This document shows positions 1 to 7,609 of a stretch of DNA of 64,000 nucleotides, in pieces. The stretch's first letter is position 1, and the number at the start of each line of letters is the position of its first letter. Below the pieces are notes generated by a model. The model ran no database searches. It saw only the letters and a program-made list of their open reading frames with translations, and had not been told where the DNA came from. Source of the DNA: an uncultured Phycisphaerales bacterium (GTDB lineage Bacteria > Planctomycetota > Phycisphaerae > Phycisphaerales > SM1A02); assembly GCA_905480395.1 (NCBI GenBank), contig CAJQQE010000033.1, forward strand, positions 32,034 through 96,033, read 5' to 3'. The position numbers and the translations under genes were made by a program.

Positions 1-569
1 GCGGGGTCGGTGGCGCTCGTGCCATCCGTCCCACCCTCCGGGGCGGCTTCTTGATCCGTCAATACTGTTTCGTCGATGCGGGTGAGTGGAACAATCGCCT
101 CTGGGAGAAGAAAGTTCCGCCCTTGGAAGACCAACACCTTGCCGCTGACTTCGTAGACGCCCGCGATCGGATTGCCTCGTTTTGCCGTTGATTGCACCGA
201 CTCCAAGCGAACCAGATCGTCGAGTCCGCGACTCGGCAACAGGATCAGTTCCCGCCGGATTCCCCCGGTCGCCGTGGCGAGCGGCGAATAAAGGTGCACG
301 CCGAGCCGAGCATCGCGTTCGATCTCACCCTCGACTTTGACGAGGAAGCCCCCTTCTCGAAGCAGCGGCGCCCGTCGAACAATGCCCACGTCGCTCGGCA
401 TGATCACGCGTCGAGTTGGCAGTGGTGGCGCCGATTCAGATGGCGCCGACGATTCCGGAGTGGCCGGTGGCTCCGAATTCGCTGGTGGTTCCAGCGATGC
501 CTCCGCCGTAGACAGAAGCCCGATCATGCCGATCAAAGGAAGACAACGGTGCAGACGAGTCGTGATCAT
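1..569 (-). CDS. Secreted protein of unknown function, C-terminus cut by window edge
   Basis: An open frame runs without a stop from an ATG at 569 down to base 1, giving the first 189 residues of a longer protein. Residues 1-24 form a clear signal peptide (basic start, hydrophobic LPLIGMIGLLS core, then TAEA). Residues 25-45 are a Pro/Ser/Glu-rich linker. The rest is a mixed, probably beta-rich region with no motif I recognise, so no function is assigned. The tRNA-Cys on the other strand begins 149 bases upstream. The start is the only ATG near the signal peptide. Confidence 0.6.
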   Translation of the reverse strand, partial: MITTRLHRCLPLIGMIGLLSTAEASLEPPANSEPPATPESSAPSESAPPLPTRRVIMPSDVGIVRRAPLLREGGFLVKVEGEIERDARLGVHLYSPLATATGGIRRELILLPSRGLDDLVRLESVQSTAKRGNPIAGVYEVSGKVLVFQGRNFLLPEAIVPLTRIDETVLTDQEAAPEGGTDGTSATDP

Positions 570-717
570 GCCCGGATGCTACGACGAATCGTCGCGTTCC
601 GGCTGGACTTGGGTCTGAACCGGGCCCTCAGACCGAGCCGCCGCTCACCAAACCTTGCGAATCGGGGATTCCGACCGGCGGCCTCCCGATGTTCATCCGA
701 TATACTTTGGACCCGTT

Positions 718-791
718 GGCCGAGTACCCAAGTGGCCTAAGGGAACGGATTGCAAATCCGTGATTCGTGGGTTCGAATCCCACCTCGGCCT
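718..791 (+). tRNA. tRNA-Cys (anticodon GCA)
   Basis: A complete cloverleaf can be drawn. The acceptor stem GGCCGAG (718-724) pairs with CTCGGCC (784-790). The D stem is CCC/GGG (727-729/741-743). The anticodon stem ACGGA/TCCGT encloses the loop TTGCAAA, with anticodon GCA at 752-754. The T arm is GTGGG-TTCGAAT-CCCAC. The discriminator base is U (791), as expected for tRNA-Cys. CCA is not encoded. It is a lone tRNA gene between oppositely oriented protein genes, followed at once by a terminator hairpin. Confidence 0.97.
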
Positions 792-798
792 TGAGACG

Positions 799-822
799 AC
801 GCCCGCCTTTCCCGGCGGGCGT
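799..822 (+). terminator. Terminator hairpin after tRNA-Cys
   Basis: A 9-bp perfect stem (ACGCCCGCC / GGCGGGCGT) with a 6-base loop starts 8 bases after the tRNA. The T tract behind it is weak (TGTCCATTTC), so termination may be partial. Its position right after the tRNA makes a 3'-end role likely. Confidence 0.65.
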
Positions 823-891
823 TGTCCATTTCATGGCCGAATGCTCGGTGCAGTCACGCCGAACGTCAGCAATGGCGTCTTGCGGCGGATG

Positions 892-1761
892 TCACTTCAC
901 GATGCCCCAGCTTGCCAACAGCAGGCCGAGGTCGCTTCCATTCACCACACCATTCCGGTCGAGATCACCGCCACAGTCGTCACACGGTCCCCAGTCGCCG
1001 ATCTGGAGTCCGAGATCCGCGCCGTTGACGATTCCATCGCCGTTGATGTCCGCCGACCTGGCCGGCTTCGGTCCCAATTCGACGATGAGCTTCGGAAGCA
1101 TCGTGACGGCGGGGTTTTCGCGACTCGTGATCTTGCAGGCGGTCTTTTCGACGGATTCGTCCCCGATCATGATCCAACCGTCGTTCGGCTCACCATCGAT
1201 CCAGGATCGGACGTCCGCCGCGAGCCCGGGACCCTCGATGAAGTACGGCCCGGTTCCGACGATCTCCGCCGAGCCGCTGGCTTCGGCGACGAAGTCACCA
1301 CCGGGAGCGTCCCATGGTTCGGTGGGAAAGAACCGGTAGCCCCAGGTCGCATCGCCCGTGGCGGCCGGCGCGCCGCTCCCGCCCGGGGAGAACGACGAGG
1401 ACTCACCCCAGTCGGCGAGGCTCCGATGAAACGAGATCGGTACTGGAAACTCGGCGTCCTGAGGGCGACGGATCACCTGGATCCGGACCTTCGCAGAGAT
1501 CACGAATGCATCGGCCGGAATGCCGGAAACATCGAATCGGATCAATGAACGTAACAGGGTGTTCGCCTCGACTTGATCCCCCGGATCGGTGCGTCGACCG
1601 ACGAAGAGCGCCGTGCCCGCACCGGACGAGAGATCGTCGGCGACCGGGCCGAACATCGCCGTGTCTCGGTCGGCGACGACCTCGTACGTGTCGGCGACGG
1701 CAACAGTTGATGCAAGGGAGATCGTGAGTGATGCGGTGGCGAACAGGATTTTGAATCGCAT
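892..1761 (-). CDS. DNRLRE-domain secreted protein with GC-type dockerin tail
   Basis: This 289-residue exported protein has a signal peptide at 1-23, then a DNRLRE-type beta-sandwich at about 25-225 (markers: DRDTAMFG near the start, RSLIRFDVSGIP, the DATW motif and a closing TMLPKLIVEL strand). It ends with a dockerin-like pair of calcium loops at about 236-287: DINGDGIVNGADLG, then WGPCDDCGGDLDRNG, then VVNGSDLGLLLASWG. DNRLRE domains occur in secreted proteins, often beside carbohydrate-binding parts, but their ligand is generally unknown. The tail predicts surface attachment. It is the first of five adjacent minus-strand genes with the same tail; the nearest paralogues are the genes ending at 3133 and 4138. 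No enzymatic motif is seen. Confidence 0.85.
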   Translation of the reverse strand: MRFKILFATASLTISLASTVAVADTYEVVADRDTAMFGPVADDLSSGAGTALFVGRRTDPGDQVEANTLLRSLIRFDVSGIPADAFVISAKVRIQVIRRPQDAEFPVPISFHRSLADWGESSSFSPGGSGAPAATGDATWGYRFFPTEPWDAPGGDFVAEASGSAEIVGTGPYFIEGPGLAADVRSWIDGEPNDGWIMIGDESVEKTACKITSRENPAVTMLPKLIVELGPKPARSADINGDGIVNGADLGLQIGDWGPCDDCGGDLDRNGVVNGSDLGLLLASWGIVK

Positions 1762-1953
1762 GGATGTGGTGTCCGATGGTGCTTCGAGCGGTTGAATCCG
1801 TCGGGTGAAGACGCGTGAAGCATAACCTCGAGACGGACCCGGGTAAACGAGTGTTTCGATACCACGCCCGGCGAGTATTCATCCCGCGCCCGAAGAAACC
1901 GAGATTCACATCGTTCGAAGGCCGCCACGGCGATCGCTCGACCGGCGAGTCGT

Positions 1954-1974
1954 CGATTCGCGATTCGCGATTCG
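1954..1974. repeat. Three tandem copies of a 7-base unit
   Basis: The unit CGATTCG is repeated three times without change just downstream of the stop codon of the esterase gene. It is probably a slippage repeat. It is not part of a hairpin I can draw. Confidence 0.6.
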
Positions 1975-1975
1975 C

Positions 1976-3073
1976 TCAGGGCGTCCACTGCCCCAACAGG
2001 ACGCCGACATCGAAACCAGCGACGAGGCCGTCCCCGTTGAAATCCGCCGCACATCCGGCGCAGTCACCCCACGACGCCAGCAGGATTCCGAGATCGGCGG
2101 CGGTCACCCGGTCGTCGCCGTTCAAGTCTGCGTCAGGCTCCGGCATCGGCCCCGGACGCGCCAGCAGCCACGCGACCACTTCCTCCGCGAACCGCGTTCC
2201 AAACGGCGGGTTGTGACCAGCGCCAGGAACCGTCCAGAGCTCGGCAGACCCGCCCGTCGCACACGTCGAGGCGAAGACCGAGATCGTCGACTCCGCACCA
2301 CCACCTGGAACGAGATCGATCTCGCCTTGTCGAGGATCCGGTGAGTCGCCGCATCCATTGTCCGCCGCGACGTAACGCTGCGTATCCACGGCAGACGGGT
2401 AGCAGCCACCCGACACGAAACAGCCACCGCCGTAGAGCACCACCAAGTCGAGCGTTCCGTGCACCTGCAGAACGTGGACCGGCGTCTCGAGCGTGCAGGC
2501 GTCGGCGTCCAGATAGGTCGCCGAGGCAAGCGTGGCGATTCCGGCGAAGAGCCCGTCGTGTTCGCAGATCATGCGGTGCGCCATGAATCCGCCGTTGGAG
2601 TGGCCCACCAGGTGAATGCGACGCGGATCGATCGCATAGGCGCCCCCGACGACGTCGACGAGTCCGCGGAGGTAGCCGGAATCATCCGGCGCCTGGTTGA
2701 AGATGTCGCAGCAGGCGTCAGTGGCGTTCCAGTACCGCTGGCCGGTGAAATTGCGCCGACCGTTCGGAAGACAGAGGATGAACCGCTGGGCATCGACCTG
2801 TGAGGAGAGCTGCAGGTAGGCCTCCTCGATCTCGCCCGAGTAGGCGTAGGCATGCAGCAGAATGATCAGCGGAAGCGGCTCCGAGGGATCGAAGTCCGAT
2901 GGCCGAACCACCCGAACATCACCTCGGCCCGCATCGACGTACTCCGTTTCGGCGGCGACGGCGGCAGCGAAGGGCATCAAGAAGACGAGGAGAAGCGATG
3001 CGCCCGTGATGAACCGCCAACATCGAGATCTTCGAGCCTTCAGCAAGAGTGGACTCCAGAGGACTCCAACCAC
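1976..3073 (-). CDS. PHB-depolymerase / feruloyl-esterase-like hydrolase with dockerin tail
   Basis: This is an alpha/beta-hydrolase of the LpqC / poly(3-hydroxybutyrate) depolymerase type. After a hydrophobic export signal (about 21-41) comes the oxyanion-side strand LPLIILLHAY. The nucleophile is Ser159 in GHSNGG, the acid is Asp209 in HGTLD, and the base is His287 in GAGHNPP. Many Cys residues (for example ATDACCDIF and GGGCFVSGGCYP) suggest disulfides outside the cytoplasm. Residues 314-365 are a GC-type dockerin (DLNGDDRVTAADLG, WGDCAGCAADFNGDG). The substrate cannot be read: polyester, feruloyl or acetyl esters on polysaccharides all fit the family. The start at 3073 is a GTG; no ATG lies upstream of the signal. 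It sits within the dockerin gene cluster. Confidence 0.8.
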   Translation of the reverse strand: MVGVLWSPLLLKARRSRCWRFITGASLLLVFLMPFAAAVAAETEYVDAGRGDVRVVRPSDFDPSEPLPLIILLHAYAYSGEIEEAYLQLSSQVDAQRFILCLPNGRRNFTGQRYWNATDACCDIFNQAPDDSGYLRGLVDVVGGAYAIDPRRIHLVGHSNGGFMAHRMICEHDGLFAGIATLASATYLDADACTLETPVHVLQVHGTLDLVVLYGGGCFVSGGCYPSAVDTQRYVAADNGCGDSPDPRQGEIDLVPGGGAESTISVFASTCATGGSAELWTVPGAGHNPPFGTRFAEEVVAWLLARPGPMPEPDADLNGDDRVTAADLGILLASWGDCAGCAADFNGDGLVAGFDVGVLLGQWTP

Positions 3074-3132
3074 GCGGTGAAATCCGAACCGAACGATTCA
3101 CGCTGGATCGAAGTGGAATCGGATCTTCGAGA

Positions 3133-4035
3133 TCATCCGGTCCAGTAGGTGAGCAACAGACCGATATCGGCACCGTTGACGACCCCATTGCCGTCGAGGT
3201 CCTCGGGGCAACCTCGGCAGTTTCCCCAAGCGATGAGCAGCAGACCGAAGTCGGCGCCGTTGACCAGTCCATCACCATTAAAGTCGCCGGGAATATCGCC
3301 GGAGCCTTCTTCATAGGTGACGGTGAGCGTCGGGCGGAACGACGAGTTTCCATTCTGTCGACTCGCGATCTGCCGCACCGTCCGAAGTTCTGTCACCGGG
3401 GCCGTCATCACCCAGCCGAAGTTCTCGCCGCCATCAACCCATCGCTGCACGTCGATCGTCAGTCCGTCACCCGTGAAGACGTAGGATCCGTTTTCGTTGA
3501 CGATGGTCGTCCCACTCGCCGTCGGCGTGAAGTCGCCGCCAGGATTTGACCAGTTCACATTTGGGTAGATCGCTTGGTACCAGGTGGCATCACCCGATTG
3601 CGACGGCGCCCCGGCACCACCGTTCGAGGAGGACCCGCCTTCGCCCCACTGGTTCAGGCACTCGTGCAATTCAAAGAGCAGGTTGATCGGAGGCTGCGGT
3701 GGTGATCTGGTGACCTGCATCCTCATGGTGACTTCGAGAATGTTCGACCCTTCGGGAATCGCCGAGACGTCGAAGCGAAGGACGGCCCGGCGTTCCCAGT
3801 GGTCGTTCTCCGCGTAATTCACTCGCCCCGCATAAAGCGATGGGCCCACGCCGGACGAGGTCTCCCCAGAGTTCGACTGAAAGAGCGTGTTGTCGAGATC
3901 GGCGACGACAATCAGTTCTTCCGCGTTCGTTGCAGCCGTTAGTGGCATCGACAGCGCGGCAAAGATCAATAAAGAAGCGGGTCGAAATTCAAACACGCGC
4001 GGACTCCGGTCTAAGGGGAAAAAGAAGAATTTCAT
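3133..4035 (-). CDS. DNRLRE-domain secreted protein with GC-type dockerin tail
   Basis: A 300-residue paralogue of the proteins encoded at 892-1761 and 4138-4998. After an N-terminal signal with the hydrophobic ASLLIFAALSMPLTA core, the DNRLRE sandwich begins at DLDNTLFQ and continues through RAVLRFDVSAIPEG, QWGEGGSS and GDATWYQ, ending in RPTLTVTYE. The dockerin follows after a short Gly/Ser/Asp linker (DFNGDGLVNGADFG, WGNCRGCPEDLDGNG, VVNGADIGLLLTYW). The ATG at 4035 is preferred; a frame extension to a TTG at 4068 adds 11 residues that do not look like a signal. The protein-final WTG is shared with its neighbours, which argues for recent tail exchange or duplication. Function is probably binding rather than catalysis (inference). 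Confidence 0.84.
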   Translation of the reverse strand: MKFFFFPLDRSPRVFEFRPASLLIFAALSMPLTAATNAEELIVVADLDNTLFQSNSGETSSGVGPSLYAGRVNYAENDHWERRAVLRFDVSAIPEGSNILEVTMRMQVTRSPPQPPINLLFELHECLNQWGEGGSSSNGGAGAPSQSGDATWYQAIYPNVNWSNPGGDFTPTASGTTIVNENGSYVFTGDGLTIDVQRWVDGGENFGWVMTAPVTELRTVRQIASRQNGNSSFRPTLTVTYEEGSGDIPGDFNGDGLVNGADFGLLLIAWGNCRGCPEDLDGNGVVNGADIGLLLTYWTG

Positions 4036-4137
4036 CTTTCGGGCACTTAAAACTACAACCAATGCCAAATCTCTACCCCAAACTCTTCGAAAAAAATGAA
4101 AACAGGTTTCAAAGAACGCCGGTTCTCGTTCCCGGAC

Positions 4138-4998
4138 TTACCCGGTCCAGTTCACCAGCAGCAAGCCGAGATCAGCCCCATTGACCACGCCGTTGTCATC
4201 GAGGTCCTCCGGACAGCCCCGGCATGCCCCCCACGCTGCCAAAAGCAGCCCGACGTCGGCACCATCGACCAGCCCATCGCTATTGAAGTCTCCCGGGATT
4301 CCCGGGGGACCGGCGTCGTAGGCAATGGTCAGCTTCGGGCGAACGGCGGCGTCTGGATGCTGTCGACTCCCGAACCGCCGGACCGTCTGGGGCGAATCTT
4401 CTTCACCGATCATGACCCAGCCAAAGTTTCCCGCGGGATCGACGATCCAAGCCTGGACGTCCTCCGCGAGCCCCAATTCGCCGACCGAGTAGTCGCCAAT
4501 GCCGTTGACCGAGAACACGGCACTCGGAATTGGTAGGAAATCACCGCCGGGCGTCTTCCAAGATTCACTCGCGAAGAACGTGAAGAACCAAGTCGCATCA
4601 CCAGTTTGCGCCGGCGCCCCGATCCCCCCGGAGCTGCTCGACCCCGACTCTCCCCAGCCACTCAAGCAGCGATGTAATGCGCACTGGCGGAGTTGATTAT
4701 TTGGCGATTTGGTCACGCTCAAATCGAGCGTGGCGGAAACAATGGACGCGTCGGAGGGGATCGCGGAGAGGTCGAATCGCAGCAGACCTCGGCGAAGGAG
4801 ATTCGGCTTCCCAAGATTGCCCGTCCGCCCGGTGAAGAAGTGCTCACCTGCTCCATTGCTCAGGTCGTTGTCCGTCGAGCCGATCAACGTGTTGTCTCGA
4901 TCGGGATACAACTCGATCACCACCGGCGGGAATCCGCCGGCGACGGTCGTCACGAGGATGACACTCATCGAGATGAAGAAAAGATTCCGTCGATGCAT
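4138..4998 (-). CDS. DNRLRE-domain secreted protein with GC-type dockerin tail
   Basis: This 286-residue protein is the third DNRLRE paralogue of the cluster. It has a signal peptide (NLFFISMSVILVTTVAGG), then DRDNTLIGSTDNDLSNGAG, RRGLLRFDLSAIPSDA, WGESGSSSSGG and GDATWFF, closing with RPKLTIAYDAG. The tail is DFNSDGLVDGADVG / WGACRGCPEDLDDNG / VVNGADLGLLLVNWTG. The ATG at 4998 is chosen over an in-frame TTG at 5013. It lies 102 bases downstream of the gene ending at 5059 and upstream of 3133-4035, all on the minus strand, so co-transcription is possible but no coupling overlap is present. Confidence 0.84.
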   Translation of the reverse strand: MHRRNLFFISMSVILVTTVAGGFPPVVIELYPDRDNTLIGSTDNDLSNGAGEHFFTGRTGNLGKPNLLRRGLLRFDLSAIPSDASIVSATLDLSVTKSPNNQLRQCALHRCLSGWGESGSSSSGGIGAPAQTGDATWFFTFFASESWKTPGGDFLPIPSAVFSVNGIGDYSVGELGLAEDVQAWIVDPAGNFGWVMIGEEDSPQTVRRFGSRQHPDAAVRPKLTIAYDAGPPGIPGDFNSDGLVDGADVGLLLAAWGACRGCPEDLDDNGVVNGADLGLLLVNWTG

Positions 4999-5058
4999 GG
5001 GCGAGCAATCCAACCCGTCTAAGTCGATTTCAAATGACCCAATGCCAGAGCGGATGAC

Positions 5059-6927
5059 TCAACCCGTCCAGTATCCCAACAGCAAACCCAGGTCAGCGCC
5101 ATTGATCGCGCCGCTTCCATCAAGATCCTCGGGGCACCCCGCGCACCGGCCCCAAGCCCCAAGCAACAAACCAAGATCAGCGCCATTCACGAAACCGTCG
5201 TCGTTGAAATCTCCGGGCACCACGCCACCATCACCGACCGTGATTTCCAGTCGAACCGTGAGGTATTGGGTGGTCTCACCGGGAATGTCTTCATCGGTCG
5301 TCTGAATCGTGACATCGGCGGCATGTTCGCCATCGTCGGCACCGTCGGAATTGAAAGCGAATCGGAGGTTTCCGGATCTCGAGGCAACCACGCTTCCCAA
5401 TCCCTCCCAAAGAAAGAAACCATTGCCCAGACCGCTCGCGGCGTCGAGGTCGAGACTCGACTGCATGGCATCCCAACCAAGGTTGTAGACGGGAACGTCG
5501 ATAAAGATGATGCCGGAGTTCGCTTGGGCCTCAGCCTGTACGACCTGGTCGACGACGAGTGATTTGCCACTCCAAGACGGTACGGCCGGACGCACCGCGA
5601 ATCCCGATGTTTGAATTTCATAGGAAGGCTGCGACACGCCGCCACTGGTTGCTTCGACCTCCACCACGGCGGAGAACTCCCCGGTCATACCCTCCGCGAG
5701 CGAGAAAACCTGCGAGTCAAAGCTCGGCAACAACGGCGCCAGCCCCGACCCGCCACCGATCAGCACGCCGTCCCCGGTGGCCACGTATTCGAGCGGCGAG
5801 GACGCGTCAGGGGTTGAGACCACCCTGACGTTGGCAACCAACAGCGTGACCGAATCACTTCCGCCGCTCACGACTCGACCGAGCGAATCTCCGAGAACAC
5901 AAGACAGGATTCCTGGGATCCGGAAGTCCGTGATGACGGGAATGTGATCACTCGCCTCGAAGAGTGCATCGGCGAGCGAGTTCGAGCGAGCGACTTGGCC
6001 CGGGTAGTACGAGTTGTTTCCGGTGTTGATGGCGATGTCGTAGTGATTTCCGTCGTTCCCCAACGATCGACACGTCTCCGACATAAAGGAGAAACTGTCC
6101 TCGTCGAGCATGGCATCCGTGAACAACTGAAAATCGAAGCGATCATCCATTCCGCCACCGACGAGGGAACCACCCGAAAGTCGTGGGCTCTGTGAATGTT
6201 TGATGGCATTCCCGCTTCCGCCCCAGGAACTGGTTCCGTACGGATCGTTGGCTCGCCCGCGTCCGGACGAAAGAAACACCGCGTATGCGGGTTCGTTATT
6301 GCTATAGAGATTGAAGTCACCGGCGTAGATGATGTTCGAGCCGACCGGTAGCAAATCGGCATCGGCCCGAATCGCCACCGCGCCCTGCCGACGAGTCTCG
6401 GCGTCGGAGGAAGAATTGCTCGCCTTGAGATGACCGCCGTACACCCAGATCACCCCCGCATCATCAGCTGATCCGTTGAGCCGCAACTGCCAGCGATCCG
6501 TATTCCGACCGGCTCCAGTCGGGATGTCACGGTGCCCATCCTCGATCTCAACAAAGAGGTCCGCCCGGTAAAGGAGCATCTGCGCTCCTCCCGACCCGTT
6601 CTCCGAACTGCCCACCGTGAACGTCGCCGTGGCGTATTCGTAATTCGGAATTCCCGCCTGCACGAGGTTCTCGATGGCGAGTCTCGAAGACGCCGTCACT
6701 TCCTGCAACACGATGATCGACGGTGCCGCCGCGAAACCAGGTTGATCATCCGCGGCGGCCGCGGCGAAGACCTCCTCGATGGCCACTGGATCTCCGTTTA
6801 AACGGGCGACGTTCCAATTCATCACCCGCACCTGTGCGTGGGCGGAAGCCGTGAGGAGCACAGAGACCAACAAGAGCAACAGTGGCCCGGCGGCTCGGGC
6901 GGTTCCCCGGGGCGTCATGAGACCCAT
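5059..6927 (-). CDS. Secreted endonuclease/exonuclease/phosphatase-family protein with dockerin tail
   Basis: This is a metal-dependent phosphoesterase of the EEP superfamily (DNase I / sphingomyelinase / inositol phosphatase fold) made for export. After a signal peptide (LLLLLVSVLLTASAHA) the EEP motifs appear in order: VMNWNVARLNGD, IIVLQEV (metal-binding Glu), YGGHLKAS, AGDFNLYSNNE (Asp/Asn), a family loop with DDRFDFQLFTD, and ASDHIPV (catalytic Asp-His). A second half of about 200 residues resembles beta-rich repeats. The last 55 residues are a GC-type dockerin (DFNDDGFVNGADLG, WGRCAGCPEDLDGSG, INGADLGLLLGYW). Extracellular DNA or phospholipid could be the substrate; the sequence does not say which. 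ATGs at 6927 and 6918 are both possible starts. It is the first gene of the dockerin cluster in transcription order. Confidence 0.85.
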   Translation of the reverse strand: MGLMTPRGTARAAGPLLLLLVSVLLTASAHAQVRVMNWNVARLNGDPVAIEEVFAAAAADDQPGFAAAPSIIVLQEVTASSRLAIENLVQAGIPNYEYATATFTVGSSENGSGGAQMLLYRADLFVEIEDGHRDIPTGAGRNTDRWQLRLNGSADDAGVIWVYGGHLKASNSSSDAETRRQGAVAIRADADLLPVGSNIIYAGDFNLYSNNEPAYAVFLSSGRGRANDPYGTSSWGGSGNAIKHSQSPRLSGGSLVGGGMDDRFDFQLFTDAMLDEDSFSFMSETCRSLGNDGNHYDIAINTGNNSYYPGQVARSNSLADALFEASDHIPVITDFRIPGILSCVLGDSLGRVVSGGSDSVTLLVANVRVVSTPDASSPLEYVATGDGVLIGGGSGLAPLLPSFDSQVFSLAEGMTGEFSAVVEVEATSGGVSQPSYEIQTSGFAVRPAVPSWSGKSLVVDQVVQAEAQANSGIIFIDVPVYNLGWDAMQSSLDLDAASGLGNGFFLWEGLGSVVASRSGNLRFAFNSDGADDGEHAADVTIQTTDEDIPGETTQYLTVRLEITVGDGGVVPGDFNDDGFVNGADLGLLLGAWGRCAGCPEDLDGSGAINGADLGLLLGYWTG

Positions 6928-7154
6928 GCTCAGATGGGCGCGGAGGCTGGTGATCAGTGGGCGACGGGAAGATGCCGTCGAAGATGCCTTGGACTCGCTG
7001 ATGCCGTATCGCAACTTGCTTACTCCGATAAGTAACTCGCGGCGGCTTCGAAAAAAGCGACACCGTCCGATCGATCTTACGACCGGACGGTGGAATGTCG
7101 ATCTGAACCCTCAGATTGGAGTGGGTTTCTTAAATCAACGGCCTTTAGGGTCCG

Positions 7155-7406
7155 TTATGCGGCTCGCGGACCGTCATCACCTTGGTCAAAGAGCCCTAGG
7201 CAGTCGAGTTCGCGAGCGAGGACTTCCATGCGACGAGATGCTTCATCAGCCGCCCGGAGCACACTTTCGACATCGACCTTCGAATGGTCGCCCTGCAGTG
7301 ACCGAAAAGGAAGTGTCTCGGCGACCTCGGAATCGAGCAAACGGAGTTCTTCCGATTTCCGATCGTCAACCAGTCGCCAGCCTTTGGGGATCTTAACTTG
7401 ATGCAT
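7155..7406 (-). CDS. Small hypothetical protein (83 aa)
   Basis: An 83-residue soluble, charged protein beginning MHQVKIPKGWRLVDD. It has no signal peptide or membrane segment; the second half (SKVDVESVLRAADEASRRM) is probably helical. The start is fixed by a good ribosome-binding site seven bases upstream, which makes the longer open frame unlikely. I do not recognise the family. It stands alone between the dockerin cluster and the coiled-coil gene. Confidence 0.55.
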   Translation of the reverse strand: MHQVKIPKGWRLVDDRKSEELRLLDSEVAETLPFRSLQGDHSKVDVESVLRAADEASRRMEVLARELDCLGLFDQGDDGPRAA

Positions 7407-7413
7407 GAAAAAG

Positions 7414-7419
7414 TCCTTT
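7414..7419 (-). promoter_or_regulatory. Ribosome-binding site that fixes the start at 7406
   Basis: On the minus strand AAAGGA is followed by seven bases and then the ATG at 7406. It is one of the few clear Shine-Dalgarno sites in the window. Confidence 0.7.
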
Positions 7420-7609
7420 CGAGGGCGTTCGGCAACACATTCGGCCACCCTCTGAAAGAGACATCGGCCGCTGGGAGAGCCGACTTTCGCAACCTTTACC
7501 AAGGAGCTGACGAAGGGCGGTGATTACCCCATGCCCTCCGCATCCCCTCCCCGATCATCACCGCCTGAAGCGAGACTTCTCGGACTTGCCGGATCAAACT
7601 GCTCCCCGC

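Noticed and set aside
655..1548. Long plus-strand open frame over the tRNA and the first DNRLRE gene
   Set aside because: It is antisense to a clear DNRLRE-dockerin gene and runs through a tRNA; its Arg/Pro/Ser-rich translation has no protein-like pattern.
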